From Prostheceraeus crozeri (taxonomy: Eukaryota; Platyhelminthes; Polycladida; Euryleptidae), in the NCBI GenBank assembly GCA_907163375.1, contig CAJQUW010000618.1, forward strand, positions 62,001-126,000: 64,000 nt of DNA, in the 5' to 3' direction. The translations under genes were made by a program, and so were the position numbers. The notes under the pieces were generated by a model. That model made no database searches. It was not told where the DNA came from and worked only from the letters and a program-made list of their open reading frames with translations. Positions 1-12,405 of this stretch are shown piece by piece. Each line of letters starts with the position of its first letter. The first letter of the stretch is position 1.

Positions 1-1137
1 TCTCTTGTTCTTTTTTACAGATGTTGTGATCTGTACAAAATGTGATCTTATTATTATGTTATTATTATCATTGTTCTTATATACAGTCCATTTCCTAAAT
101 CGTTGCACAGTACAAAAAATTCTTTAATTTTCTATATTCTCATCAAATTTAATCGCATGCTGACAATCGATCAATAAACTTATTTACTTGTAGGTAACTT
201 ATTTACCTGGACACTTGGGTCAGGAAACATAGTGGTGTGATTTGCTTAATTAAATGAAGTAATTAGTGATTGTCTGCTTTGCTACTTTCACGATGCCATT
301 TCAGATATCAATATCACATTGGCCCACGTGTCACTCATTCTCTTTTTCATTATTGATGAGCTGCTCCATTTATCGGACGCAACGCAAGCGTCGTCATTCC
401 TACGGCGTGAGGGAAGTTTGTCAGTGAACGGATGGGCCGATTTTGATAAAACTTACATATTCTTGGAGCTGATAACACCAGCATTATTTTAAACCCAAAC
501 TCAAAAGCACCAGCGTTAATACAACAGAAGTTGTAAAGTTGTGTGCAGTTGACCGTTAAAAACATTGTTAACGCGAAAGTGGTGTAAAATTAGGTAAAAG
601 TACAAACTGAATGATATTGCACAAATTGATGTCCGAATTCAAAAAACTAGATCATCGGAAAGATTAACATGAGCCTGATTCAATGGTGATAATCTTAATT
701 TTCTGTAAGTTTCGTCTGTGGGTGTCGGTGAACAAATTGACCAAACATTCATACTTTTAAGTCTGCTGACCACAGCTGACCAGACAAAACCTAAAAAACT
801 TTGCGAAATTTAAGTGCTTGACATAACCTTTCACATGGTACAAAGGTTATTGAAATTGAGCATCTTCATCAATGAGAAAATCATGTGAGATTTTTTTAGC
901 AGCAATTTTTCGGTAAAACTTATTAGTATTGTATCTTTTTGTACATTCAGCCAATCCTAAAAACTGTGTGTCATGATGAACCTGACTGACAGCTCATGCT
1001 GTCTGCCAACTTTCTTAAAAAAATTCTGTCGTCTTAATGTTGAAATCCTGCATTAAAGAAAACGTTCAATTTTTTTCATAAGGCCTACTGACCACAGCTG
1101 ACCACACATGAAAACGAAATATATGCCAAAATAATCT
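1..1137. other. AT-rich noncoding stretch
   Basis: No coding region or recognisable element was found. The phrase CTGACCACAGCTGACCA occurs twice in direct orientation (about 766-782 and 1088-1104), which hints at a short dispersed repeat, but no boundaries could be set. Confidence 0.4.
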
Positions 1138-1256
1138 ATGGAACACAAGGTTTCATATGGTAAATCGTTTATCAAAATTGATCCAGGACTTCAACACGAA
1201 AACTTCATTCGAAAATGGCTTAGCTTTTTTGTGCAAATATTTTCGAAACGATCAGT

Positions 1257-2099
1257 ACATGTACAAAATTTTTCGACAGCTAGCCGGCAATCATCTTCAG
1301 GTACAAAAGAATTTCTATTGGTGTCAGTAGGAGTTTAATGTATGAGATTAGTTTGAAAATGATATTTACAATGAGATTTGGTAACTAGGCGCAACAAACG
1401 TCTTCATCAACAACTGAAAAAGAATGAAGCAAATATGTAGCCATGTTTTCTTACAAACTGTACAATAATCAACAAACTATTGAGTAATCGAAAAAATGTT
1501 GTTTTTAAAATAAGCTGCAGCAAATGCAATCGATTTTATATAGGCAGCACTATTAGACCACTTCATGTCCGCTTTAAAGAACACCTTTCAACTCCAGCGT
1601 CATCTGCTTTTAAGCATATTCGTTTTTGTCAAGTAGAACATACCAACATCACCATCGACATTCTGGCCTACGACAACGATGCCACTAATTTACGATTGCG
1701 TGAGGCATTCTTCATACATAAAATTCAATCCATCTATCAATAATAAAGCTGAACTTGACAATCATCGTGATTTTCTTTTCTTTTAACTACATTTCTTAAC
1801 ATGCTCTACTAACATGGTTCATCATTCTTCATCTTACATGTCAGGTCAATTATTCTTTTGCTTCTGGTAAAGATATGCAACCCAGTGCAGCATCTTCACA
1901 TCTACATTATATCATACCGCATCTTATTGTAGATATAATTTTCAAACTAATCGCATACATTTAAACTCCTACTAACACCAATAGAAATTCTTTTGTACCT
2001 GAAGAGGATTGCCGAATAGCAGTTGAAAAATTTTGTACATGTATATAAGAACAATAGTAATAATAACATCTTAAAATACTCCCGGCTCTTTCCAACTAC
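1257..2099 (+). mobile_element. Penelope-like element, 3' remnant with GIY-YIG endonuclease
   Basis: Positions 1480-1743 encode an 87-residue piece with the GIY-YIG signature of Penelope-like retroelement endonucleases: a CSKC pair followed by FYIGST, then R and KEH spaced as in the family, ending in the LRLREAFFI block. The reverse transcriptase is missing, so this is a 5'-truncated copy. The coding piece lies between inverted arms: about 1257-1365 is the reverse complement of about 1928-2043. Each arm carries CCTGAAGA...GAAA, the core pattern of the small hammerhead ribozymes known from these elements. The same family occurs again at 24508-25950, with matching endonuclease and matching arms. 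The left arm here lacks the outer end that the other copy still has. Confidence 0.8.
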
Positions 2100-3202
2100 A
2101 AAGCTGAAAATGACAAGTCAGGTCCTCTTTCAAAAAAAAAACAGTTGGCATGCAACCATGATGAAACTATGAATTTGGAATTTCTTTTGGAATTTAGCGT
2201 TTCTTTGACCACTTCTAAAATCACATTATTTGATGTCTTCTCGAATCATGCCAACATGAGGCGAACTGAATTTCGTTACTTGATAGTTTGAATTAAATCT
2301 GATGAGATATTTTTGCAAAAAATCAAAAAAAACAGCTTCCGAGAAAAGTGTATGTCATCTGACCGACCCTTTAAAATCATTCTTGAAAACAAAAAAGCCT
2401 ACGGTATTTAAAAAGATCAATTTGAACCTGGAATGAGAATTCTATACAGATCGTAAATCACCCGTAATCACCCGTTCGACTTATACAATAACTTATAGGT
2501 CATGCGAGCATTATCATCATATCATGAGTGGTTTCCGGATCTGATCTGGTCGGGTCGGGTTCTGGTATTTTCTGATCGGGTTCGGGTAAAATTTCTGGAC
2601 CCAACCCGACATCGGGTTCGGGATGACTTTTATTCAGAGTCGGGTTTCAAAATTCATGAAAACCGACCCGACGCTCATCTTTAAATTGCATGTAGAATAA
2701 ATAATAGTAGGCCCCATCCCATATAGTGGTAATTTTCTTGTGTTTTAGAATCGATTGAATTTCGGAGTAATGTAGGTGGTCCGTATTTTATGATCAGATC
2801 TATGGTATGCAACAACGACTAGAAAATTCTTGAAAGTTTAACAAATCAATATTCAACCGCAAACTCATTTACGTACACGAGCTTAACGCTTTCTTTAATA
2901 TTACTTGAGTATAAAATATAGTGGTTTCGAAATTTATTCTGACCTGCTACTTTGCTTGATTTACTAACTTAATCTAAAGATGGAGAATAATCTGGCTTAA
3001 AATCAATTATTGGATATTCTTTACTAAACATTTTCAAAAACTACTAAGAACTGCTCTACAAGTAGATGAATTTGCTATGTAAATAAGGTTTTGTTTCTCA
3101 AAAATGTGTAATTCAATAGCTCTCTGTGTTTGCTTTGAAACTTTACTGTACTTATATCAAAGATGCAAAATCTGATTTCAACCGAAGGAAAATTTGTCAT
3201 AC
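2100..3202. other. Noncoding stretch with GGGTCGGGTT-rich patch
   Basis: No gene was recognised. At 2540-2680 the sequence is built from imperfect repeats of CGGGTCGGGTTC. Similar GGG/CCC-rich patches recur at 3760-3900, 16680-16730, 17790-17870 and 39360-39480. In this window such patches sit at the ends of hAT-like elements, so this one is probably the end of a decayed DNA transposon. Confidence 0.35.
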
Positions 3203-3501
3203 CTCAACCTTTGATTTTTACTTCCAGTATCACTTCGCAAGCTGACTTCACGAGTGCTTTCTTCGCCATAGTCCTCTTCGTCCTCTTCATTAAATCCCTC
3301 CGGGGACCAATGCCGACCTCGAGAAGTACTTCCTCTCCCATGCTGAGTACTGTAGTTATTCCCAGTCGCGCAAAGAATCAATGGTGACCTGTAATATGTG
3401 TTTAGTTCGAATCGTCCCATTTCCGTTAAAGCACACATAATACGTTTTGATCCAGGAGAAGATCCTAATAAGCCAGTCATGTCATGAGGAGGAGGAGAAG
3501 G
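3203..3501 (-). CDS. candidate internal exon of a host gene, perhaps ATG13
   Basis: On the minus strand a 299-bp open stretch is bounded by a good acceptor (pyrimidine-rich tract ending in TTTCAG just above 3501) and a donor (GAG followed by GTATGA just below 3203). It reads from phase 0 and ends in phase 2. The peptide begins with a proline cluster, continues through TGLLGSSPGSKRIMCAL, and has an acidic segment FNEEDEEDYGEES. I do not recognise the domain. It lies on the same strand as, and downstream of, the two ATG13-like exons, whose second exon also ends in phase 0. It could therefore belong to the poorly conserved, disordered C-terminal half of ATG13. That link is inference; it could equally be an exon of another gene. 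Confidence 0.4.
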
Positions 3502-4204
3502 CTGAAACGGGAGAATGATGCAAACTCAACAAGTATTTCATCAAGAATGCAGAAATTCCTAGTTATGTTCAACACCTGATTAGCGATTTATGGAAGTTTC
3601 GTCGTATATTTCCAGATATCGAAGTTCTTTGCATGGATGTGAATAACTATTCCAACCGCTCGCAGCTCATTTGGTCAGAACAATAGCTCTGGATAACCTA
3701 GATTGTCGCAAGTTTGAGTTCAACTAATATCCTCTTGCGCAACAATTTGATACAGAGTGGGAAATGGTCGGGATTGGTCGACCCGGACGGGCCCGACCGG
3801 CGATAAAATTTCTCGACTGGCCGGTTGACTTGTAAATTTTGGTCTTCATTGATCGGCCATTCACGGTCCGGACTCGGGACGGCGACAATCTTCCGTCATC
3901 TCATAGTCTTTATTGGATATGCGCTATGCAAATGTAATCATTAGGCATGTTAGATACATTAAAATCATATACAATTCATAGTCATCGAAAAAATCCTATT
4001 CATCCTTGCTTTTGATAATAAAATCAAACTGCTGTTATCAAAAATTCCTATTATAATAATAACAAGATATGACTTAAGCTAGAACAATTTGAGTGGCCCC
4101 AGAAATACAGTTAAATGAATTGTTTTGTAGAAATAATGTATGAATTTGTAGAAATACAATTTGTTTTCATTCGAGATGTAGTAGCTGCTCCTCGAGTCAC
4201 AAAT

Positions 4205-6660
4205 GCTCGTTATATATAGAATCATCAGGGGGGAGCAGGGGGAGGATTCTGCGGACAGCGAGGGAGCGAGCGAATGCATTTGGGAAGGTGTATGAGAGGG
4301 TCAGCGGAATGAGCATCCCCAAGGGGCGCGGGATGAAGAAAAAGGTGAATAAGGTCATGAGGAATCCCGGTATGGATCCGCAGGATAGTGCTGCCATCAC
4401 TGTGGAGGAAGTAGAGTAGGCTCTACAGGAAGTGAATGGCAGCAAAGCGGCTGGACCGGACGGGAGCCACCCGAGGCTCCTTAAGATGTTGCCTAGGGAG
4501 GGGATCGAGCTCGTTACGGAGCTCGACAGCGTGTTTGAGAAAGTGGATGGAGCGTGTGCTGGGGAGGCGGATGAGGTGGACCCTGGAGAAGTGGGAGTGG
4601 TTCAGTCGGTTTCAGGCGGGGTCTAGGGAGGAGAGGGGTTTGGGGATCATGTCAGGTTGCCCCAAGCGGTGTGGGATGGATACCAACAGAAGTTGAAGAT
4701 GGGCCTGGTCCTCTTCGACTTCGAAACGGCGTACGACCGGATGTGGCGGGATGGGCTTCTGTGGAAGCTAGCGGATGCGGGGGTCAGCGTACGGATGGAT
4801 CGGTGGGTGCAGGAGTGGTTGAAGAATAGGCTTGCGTGGGTCAGAGGGAAAGCCAGACTGTTCCGCCAAGGGCTGCTTCAAGGTTCCGTCTTGGCGCCTC
4901 TCCTCTTCCTGGTTTATATCAACGACCTGTTGGAGAGGCTTGGTGAGAGGGTAGAGGTTAGCGAATTCGCGGTCGATCTGGCGGTGTCATCGGTGGGGGA
5001 AGGGAAGACGAAGCTGCAGTGGGGTGCGACGGTGGTGGAGGAATGTGAAAAGGAGTGGGTCATGAGGATGTCCGTGGAAAAGTGCTCGGCAACACTTTTC
5101 TCCATGGACAGGAAGGATGAGGGAATGGAGTCGTTGGCCATTATGCACGTTGGGAGGGAGCTGAGGAGGGAAAAGTCGCCCTGTTTCCTGGGGGTCACCT
5201 ATGACGTGGGGTTCACCTTCAGGAAACAGGTCGACAAGGTGGTGAGGAAGGCGAGGTCGGGCACCAGGCTGCTGAGTTACCTGGCGGAGACGGATTGGGG
5301 TTGGAGTGTGGAGTTGTTGAGGGTGACTTACCTGGCCCTGTTCAAGTCGGTCCTCCTCTACGCTTCAGCGGCTCGGGAGCCGTGGTTCTCGGCGGGGAAT
5401 TGGGAGAGGTTATAGAGGGTCCAGCTTCAATGTGCGTGGACCATCGGGTTCACACTGAAGAGCGCGCCGAGGGAAGGAGTTTTGGAGGAAGCGGGCTTAT
5501 GCCGCTTGGGGGTGGTGGTGAGGGGTTGTGAGTTGGGAAATGGGAGAAGTGTCTGAGGGCACGAAGGACGGATCCGAGGAGTGATTGGGGCTGAGGGAGA
5601 TTCCTTCACGCCTGAAGCGACGCCGTGATTGGAGGACGCAGGCGAGAGAGCTTTGGGAGCGAGTGGTCCCGGAGGAGGTGGTGTGAGTCCCTACTGTATT
5701 GGGGATGGCTCCAACAAGCGGATGTGAGGGATTTGAATGGCGGGTCAGTCGAAGGGGATGTAGGTCGGCGGGCGTGGGAAAAGCCCGTGGAGAGGCTGAG
5801 AGTGATGGGCGATGTAGACCTCACGGTTTACACGGATGGGTCGGTGAAGGAGGGGTTGGGAAAGGTGAGGCGGCGGCGGTGTTTACCCGTGGGGACCCAT
5901 CCTCACCCGAAAAGGTGGACGTCAGGTCGTGTGCGGCCGGGTTGGTGGCGTCCTCCTTTCAGGCAGAGGTGTGGGCGCTTGCCCTGGGATTTGAGTGGCT
6001 GTGGGAACACCGTGAGGGGTGGAGTTGTGCTGGGGTGACCTCTGATAGCCAATCAGCGCTTATGGCTCTCCATGGAGCTGGTAGTGGTTGGCTGGACGAG
6101 GGACTCGCTAGAGCCAGCGAGTTGGGAAGGAAGTTGGGGTGGGGTGGGAAACGCCTGTGGATTGCGTGGGTCCCAGGGCACTGAGGGCTGGTTGGGAAAG
6201 AGTGGGCGGGCGAAGCGGCTAAGGAGGCCGTGAGTTTGGACCAAGGGCGCCTCGCTCGGTGGCGACGGTCAAGCGGTGTTGGAAGCGGAGGGAGCGGATC
6301 AGGGAATGGGAGCACGAGGGTTGTTGGTCCGTTTACGACAGCGGCATAAATCGTGCGGTGGAGGCTCAATGGTCTAGGGAGGACAGGGTGAGCATGGCCC
6401 GGTTGAGGACGGGACACTATTTGGAGCTGGGAAGCTACCGGAAGAGGATCGGGGATGTGTAGGAGGTGCGGGGAAGTGGAGGAGGGGGTGGAACACCTCA
6501 TGGAATGTGTGGCGGGGGAGGGGATGAGGGTTGGTTTGGGGAGCAAATGTTGGCAATGTTTTTTTCTTTGTTTCAGACCTCGGGAAGCGCTGGCGTATTG
6601 GAAGTGGTGGAGGCGGGTGATGCTACGACACAATCCACAACAACAACAGCGTCAATGGCA
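4205..6660 (+). mobile_element. GC-rich LINE with RT and RNase H domains, degenerate
   Basis: This block is far richer in G+C than its surroundings. It encodes a LINE reverse transcriptase region with GSKAAGPDGSHPRLLKM (about 4435-4485), then a palm segment in one 252-residue frame (4657-5415) with LVLFDFETAYDRMWRDGLL, QGLLQGSVLAPLLF and EFAVDL. The last is where the family has FADD, so a catalytic aspartate is lost. An RNase H domain follows with VDLTVYTDGSV (about 5815), FQAEVWALALG, VTSDSQSAL and IAWVPGH; the D-E-D core is visible but split between two frames. After that comes a zinc-binding tail, CRRCGEVEEGVEHLMEC (about 6458). Several frameshifts and stops make it non-functional. RT, RNase H and the CCHC tail suggest the I/R1-type group rather than CR1. 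A CAACAACAACAG run near 6640 may be its 3' tail. Confidence 0.85.
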
Positions 6661-6677
6661 GCTGTCTTGCCTCCACT

Positions 6678-7790
6678 TCAGCTTGGAAGAAACACATCCG
6701 CAGGGAGAGATTGACAATCCGGAATGACACTACTGACTTCTTTGCGAGGCACTAATGCGGCGGATGGAGTCATTGAGAAAACAGCATCACGCAAGCGGTC
6801 ATGTCTGTGGATTCTGTTAGCTTCCTCCGGACATTCAACGGCATGATCGTCAATCGGATCATTCTCTCGGGTGCAGGAAGGGCAAACATGAGAAGGTGTG
6901 ATTGCGGCATGTATTGGAAGGCCCAGTCGGTATTGCAAAGCCATCTGAAACTCCGTCAGCTGCATGTAAAGCTCCAAAGCTTTGCTGGAAATTGAATCAA
7001 GCCAATCTCCAAAATGCGGCATGGATACGGACTTGAATGCCAAGGCTCTCTTCAACATGAGTCTTCCGATTGGTATCAATCTTGTTTGAAAGACTTCTCT
7101 TAGAAATCCGACTCGGTAATTATAATACTGCAGCCGAAACTGTTCTGGCAATTAGCTCTCTCTTCGAGGGGGGAAATGAGGGGACCTGAAGAGGATAATT
7201 AAAAAGCAATTCCCAAATTTCTTTATTGTCGACAAAGGATGCCGACTACGCAGCGATACAATGGGCTTTACACTGTCGGAGACCCAAGCCTCCAAGTCGA
7301 ACAAAAATACAAGCCTGATCCCATTTAGCATCCGTTATTGAAGCATCCATAATGTCAGCGAGAGATTTGCGCTTAAGAAAATCAAAGGCTTGAGCAGAAT
7401 CAGCCAACACATGAGGTAGTCATGTTCACAAGATATACGCATACTTTGGGGCGCCAAGACAAGAAGGTCTCAGCAAAACAAATTCCATGTGGTTATCTTG
7501 CAGGTCAGAAAGAGACTCCACAAGACGTTTCAAGTTTATCCGTTTTCTTGTTTAACACAGAAGATACGTAAGAATCAGTGCCAACAGGCGACCCGAGAAT
7601 TTCAAACCATTTACCAGAAAGTAATTTGTATCTTGCTAAATCAGGTCAGAGAGGAGTGCTTTGATGACAGAGCCATATCGATGTAATAGTAAAAACCAGA
7701 AATAGTAAGACCAATTTCTTTGCAATAAGATTCGAGAATAAACAGAGATCAACAAGAGTTGAGAGATTCTCAACCTCAGTCATAACTTAG
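6678..7790 (-). mobile_element. LINE remnant with C-terminal zinc knuckle and possible restriction-like nuclease
   Basis: Reading the minus strand from about 7790 downward gives the C-terminal part of a LINE polyprotein. It includes SCLGAPKYAYIL and GGLGLRQCKAH, and then a 157-residue open frame (7151-6678). That frame has an HFGDWLDSISSKALELYM segment, a Cys/His knuckle (CPSC, then DHAVEC, then HRHDRLRD) and SLPADVFLP near the end. In LINEs of this type the knuckle is followed by a restriction-like endonuclease whose first motif begins with RPAD-type residues. The PADV here fits that, but the rest is cut off at about 6678, where the GC-rich LINE begins. The upstream frame is broken several times. 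The domain assignment of the last segment is inference. Confidence 0.65.
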
Positions 7791-7963
7791 CTTAGCCATT
7801 GATTTTCATTCGAAATGATAGCAAAGACTGATGCACTTTTCTTGCCAGTGACAGCGTTGGTAGACGTTTCCTTGGTATCTCGAATCAAATTCCTTTCAAT
7901 GACTAAGTCAAATGATGAATTTGAAAATGTCAGAAATCATGTCGAGAAGGCCATAAAACAATA

Positions 7964-9065
7964 ATAATTCTATTGGCACACATCAGCGGTGCGCGCAGTA
8001 AAGAGGCATGAAACAGTTATAAACAATGCAGAGTTTATGATACAAAAGAGACAATGAATGAATGAAGCATGATAACCAGCATGGAGAGAGGAAATTATGA
8101 ACACGTAGAGCAGTAATTGATGAAAGAGTCGGAGAAGCGGACAGTACGGCATCTGGATTTTTTTAGGGTGGAAGAATTCCTGTCAGTTGGGGACCTTTCG
8201 TCGAAAAATTGACGCTAAGGGTGGCTGATAGTTGTCATAACACTGTGGAATAGGCGGGTCCCAGACCTTTGGCTGGTGCGTGCCAATGTAGTAGTAGTTA
8301 TTGAGTCTGCTCCATGGGAAGTACCGAAAATTATTCTAGAGGCTCGTCTCTCTACTTTGACAAGAAACCTTTTTGGGACATATTGCAGCACACGGATGGC
8401 AGTAGGTGAGAAGGGGTTGGATAGTTTGTCGGTAGACTCTCCATAATATCTGAGCGTTACAACCTGCTCTTTTCAGGTTTCTGAGGACAAAAATGCGTTT
8501 AGAGGCCTTCTTGAAGATCTCCTTGCAGTGAATATCCCAGCGAAGATACTTTGAGAAATGGACGCAATGGAGAATTTTCATAGAGGTCACGCTTGGAATG
8601 ACAGTTCCTGCAACGTCCGCAATTTCTTCGAGTCGAATACCAGTTCTGGTGGCGATGTCCATCACCGCGGATTTGGAAGTGTTTAGAGGAAGCCCCGCTC
8701 TAGCCGACCACTGGCAAATGTGTTCGAATTCGCGTTGGAGGTTGTCTTCGTGTGCATCTCGCATAAAGTGGAGCACAGTTACGTCGTCAGCTTATTTAAC
8801 ATAACGAGTGTTAGAACACACAGGACGTAGCGATGCGATGACAGCACAGAAGAGGTACGGTCTGAGCACGCTTCCCTGAGGAACTCCGCCGGGTGCGGAG
8901 CACCATTCAGAGGTGGCGTTGTTGTGCACGACACGCTGGAGTCGGTTGGATAAGAAGTTAGTTATCCAAGAAACAGCCTCAAAAGGTAGCTTTAAGTCGA
9001 TGATGGTAGATAGGATGGTATTATGGGGCAGTTTGTCGAAGGCCTTGGCAAAATCAATGGAGAGG
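7964..9065 (-). mobile_element. CR1/Jockey-type LINE, 5'-truncated copy A
   Basis: The minus strand encodes the C-terminal part of a reverse transcriptase (main frame 8776-8336, HEDNLQREFEHICQWSARAG onward). It is almost identical in nucleotide sequence to the longer copy at 28084-30420. The shared 3' region ends at the same point, CCAATAGAATTATTATT here against CCAATAAAGTTATTATTATT there, so 7964-7970 is the true 3' end with an ATT microsatellite tail. At about 9065 similarity to the longer copy stops, in the palm segment just before SIDFSKAFDKL. The frame is shifted near 8365, and a stop interrupts the palm segment near 8790. It is a dead but recent copy. Confidence 0.85.
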
Positions 9066-9271
9066 CATCCAAGTCAATGAAGCCAATGTTTTCGACTGAT
9101 ATATTTCCACAACTTGGTGTGTAAATAGACGTATAGGCAATTTTCTGTGCAACCAGATGTACAGCTTCATAAATACAGCTGAGTTTTTATTGCTCACGCT
9201 TTTGCGCGCATGCAAAGTGTCTTAGAACTTGTGAAATTGATAGAAGATGAACGATTATTTAAACATGATCT

Positions 9272-10740
9272 TGAATGAATGAATGAAGCCATATATTTGT
9301 TTCACGGGTCGGTGAACACATTTACAAAATTCAAAAACTCACAAACAGATCGATCACGTCAATTCACAATTAAGTTAGGAAAATATCAATAAAATTAATT
9401 GCAAGCTTAAAATAAAAAGGAAGACTTTTATAGCACTGAGGACAGAATCTAATAATACTATTGGCAAGAGGTTGCGCACGAATTCGCTTTCTTTTCAGAG
9501 GGCAGTCGTTACGTGTCCGAGAGACACGGTCGTCAAAAAGATCACTTAGGGGATGATCATGGCATGACAGTATCTGTTCAAATAACTTATTATACATTTG
9601 ATCACAAACATGAAAAAGGACTTGAATTCAAGTTCAGGATCGTTAATGATTCGCAAGTTTCTTTTTTCCAGTCGTAAAAGCTTGTTTTTCAGGTATAGAG
9701 GGATGTTGCAGTAGACCGGATATGCGGATATGTGATAACAGAACGGATAAATGCACAATATGCTGAAAAAATTAAAGTTGAATCACAGTCAGCTCTCCGC
9801 AAATTCAAAATCAAATATATTCGTTTAAAAGCCCTCTTCATCAAGAAGTCAATATAGGAATTCCATTTCATGTCACACGACATAATACAGCCAAGTATCT
9901 TTACAGAAGATACACTGCGCAACAACACATTGTTTGACAAATAGACATTTTCAAAGGAATACTTTTACTTATGACAATGTTCATAACACAACATTTGTCA
10001 TAATTTATACTTAGCTCAATACAAGAAGTACAATTAAGAATATTTTCCCATTCAAGAGAAAGTTGATCATCTTCAGACTTTCTTAGAAAATGGAGCAGTT
10101 ATATCAACAGCATACTTAATCATTATGGAATTTGAACATGCGGGACTGAGAGTGTTTGTGGCCATACAAAGCAGGATGGGGCCAACCACACTTCCCTGTG
10201 GCAGTCCACTGGATAGACTAGCCCAGCCAGAACAATTATCCCCAATACACACGCGTTGAAACCGATTGATAAGATAGTTGGATATCCACCGGAAAGCTTG
10301 TATCGGTATTTCAAACCGAACACAGGCATCCAAAACAGTTTCCGTCGTTAGTTTATCAAATGCCTTGGATAGATCAATGGTTGGCATTCGGACAGCATCT
10401 GACGAAGAATCCAAATATTCTTATATTTTCCCATGCATCAAAGTAAGGGCATTATTAGTTCCTTTCCCTGGGCCAGGGAGATAGGTCAATTGATTGGATG
10501 ATATTTTGTCTTTCACATTAGATCAGCAACCACTTGCTGGCAACAACCCTCTCAAGTACCTTTGACAAAATAGGTAATAAAGATATTGATCTGTAATCTT
10601 GAGCTCCATCCGGACGCGGTACCTTTGCGATAGGCTTTATACTAGTCAATTTAATGCAAGAAGGAACTAGCCCTTTGCGCAAACTCCAATTAAAGATATG
10701 AGTTATTGCATATAGAAGTATATAACCAACCATCTTTCAG
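9272..10740 (-). mobile_element. CR1/Jockey-type LINE, older degenerate copy
   Basis: Three consecutive minus-strand pieces match one reverse transcriptase. They are the fingers (10733-10518, with YRSISLLPILSKVLERVV), the palm (10414-10073, with TIDLSKAFDKL, SGLPQGSVVGPIL and IKYAVDIT, where the family has YADD), and the thumb (9940-9689). A C-terminal tail lies at 9597-9370. Stops and frameshifts separate the pieces and one catalytic aspartate is gone. The 3' end has an ATTC-type microsatellite at about 9272-9285. It belongs to the same broad clade as the copies at 7964 and 28084 but is much more diverged. Confidence 0.8.
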
Positions 10741-11789
10741 TATACATGACTCGCAATTGTTAGTTACATATCATAAGAGGTTGCATAATTTGCAAATTAC
10801 GAGTCCGCTACGAAATCACATGCAAGCACGTCATAAAACACAAAAAACGATTTTTTTCTGACCCCTGTGCATTAATTGCGAGATTACGCTTGTGTGTACG
10901 AATTACAGTCAACATAATTGCGCACCCGATAATTACTTCGATATGAGCAACCATGAATTGTTTGTAACAAGATATACAGCTAATATTATTTGCATAACTT
11001 TATCATAGGTGATTTCACGATAAGCGACGCTGTAAAGACACAATACCATTTCCAAAAAATATCATTGACGTGTTCATCTGGAAACGAAGAAAATTTATTG
11101 AGTCATGAATATTGCATCCTGATGCTGTGCAGACGCATGTGTTTACTTGGTTACTTCCATTGAGATTCGAAAAAAGCAGCAAAAAAGGGTTTAATAGTAG
11201 TCCTATTAATAGTAGCTGAAATCCAGAAATTATGCTCATTAAACGCAGTGGCAAAAATCATAAAAATGGCTTCCCGGGATATTTGAAGAAAGGGCCGCCA
11301 TCCTGCTACAAACGAATGCTGTATTAGTTGTAACTGTTTCAGTTAGTTAGATGTAAACGATAAACTTCGTGAAACTAAAAACACCTTTTCTTGAAAATGT
11401 TTAGATAACTTGAACAAAGAGCTAAAATTATACAGTATAATATCGCTATAACGTACTATAGCTTACAACGTACACGTTCACAATTCCGTTTCACATTCCT
11501 CATCACATGCTTGATGTGCAAAGTTACCCTTGATATAACGTACATTTTTATTTGGTCCCTTCGGTGTACGTTATAACGGGATTGTATTGTATAAGGTGGT
11601 TGGTAATAACAGACATACTGACCTGTGTGAAAGATCTATTCGCAGAACAAATAATAAAATGTATGAAATTGTCGTTGAATAATGTATTTTACTACACTAA
11701 ATTATTTGAATGCCAAAATGATATCAGATGACATTACTGTAATAAGCAACATAATAAAAGGAAAAGATGCTTCCGTCTGCTACACTTAC
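10741..11789. other. Noncoding stretch below ATG13 exon 2
   Basis: AT-rich intron-like DNA. Apart from the pogo/Tigger-like MITE at 11433-11589, nothing coding could be supported. I looked for the next ATG13 exon, which should carry the VGTPVGT-like end of the HORMA fold, and did not find it. Confidence 0.4.
11433..11589. mobile_element. pogo/Tigger-like MITE
   Basis: A 157-bp element has inverted ends: CAGTATAATATCGCTATAA on the left and the complement of a CAATACAATCCCGTTATAA start on the right, with ACGTAC following on both sides. It is flanked by TA dinucleotides. The CGCTATAACGTAC-type terminus resembles pogo/Tigger-class Tc1/mariner ends. There is no coding capacity. Confidence 0.6.
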
Positions 11790-12152
11790 ACTGATTTTGT
11801 ACAGAAATTTGAGATTGTTATCTCCAGGATCACGTGCCAAACGATATGCCGGCAGAATTCGAGTAATACACAGCAGAGATTTAAGAGCTAAACCAAGTAT
11901 TTCAACCAATCGATTCATACTGTGTATAACTGCCTGGTCTTGCGGTTGCTCCTCTACCACAGGCGGTGCGTTATATAACGATTCAGGGGAAGCCATATGA
12001 AAATGCCAAACTTCTAAACTCATAACTTCTCGGCCATTCAATTCCACGTATATTTCCAACGTCACCGAGTCACCAGGTCCTAACATAAAATTGGATGACA
12101 ATTCTCGTTTGATTTCAGCAGCCACTTCAGGATCATCTTCAAGACTTAGATA
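11790..12152 (-). CDS. ATG13: ATG13 homologue, coding exon 2 (HORMA domain)
   Basis: The exon is 363 bp (121 codons, phase 0 at both ends), between an acceptor (T-rich tract ending in TTATAG above 12152) and a donor (AGT then GTAAGTG at 11789). It encodes most of the HORMA domain of autophagy protein ATG13, the adaptor subunit of the ULK1/Atg1 initiation kinase complex. The clearest match is LKSLLCITRILPAYRLAR, where animal ATG13 has LKSLLAITRVTPAYRLSR, followed by a LKFLYKI strand like the family's EYVILYRI. Before it lie LEIYVELNGREVMSLEVW and IHSMNRLVEILG, which correspond to the MELEIWCLEM and YNRLSLLLKSLL regions. It follows exon 1 across a 253-bp intron. No frame damage is seen, so this looks like a live host gene. 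Confidence 0.85.
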
Positions 12153-12405
12153 CTATAAAAAAAGGAATAACATTTTAGATTCAAGCAAGAAAACTTCGCT
12201 CAGGGGAGAAGGGACTTTTAAAGGTCACAATAACAGAGCCTAATGTAGTCCAAGCTTCGAAAAGTAGATTTCAAAAAAAATATTTATCTTTTGCGCACAA
12301 TTGTAGCCATAATTTGCCAATATTGAAAAATTATGCCAAGTCAAGGCCTATTTCAGATATTAAATACTTGATAACGGGATTGACAATACATTGATTTATA
12401 CTTAC

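Noticed and set aside
2540-2680. GGGTCGGGTT repeats as possible telomeric DNA
   Set aside because: The repeats are imperfect and short, and similar patches mark hAT-like ends in this window.
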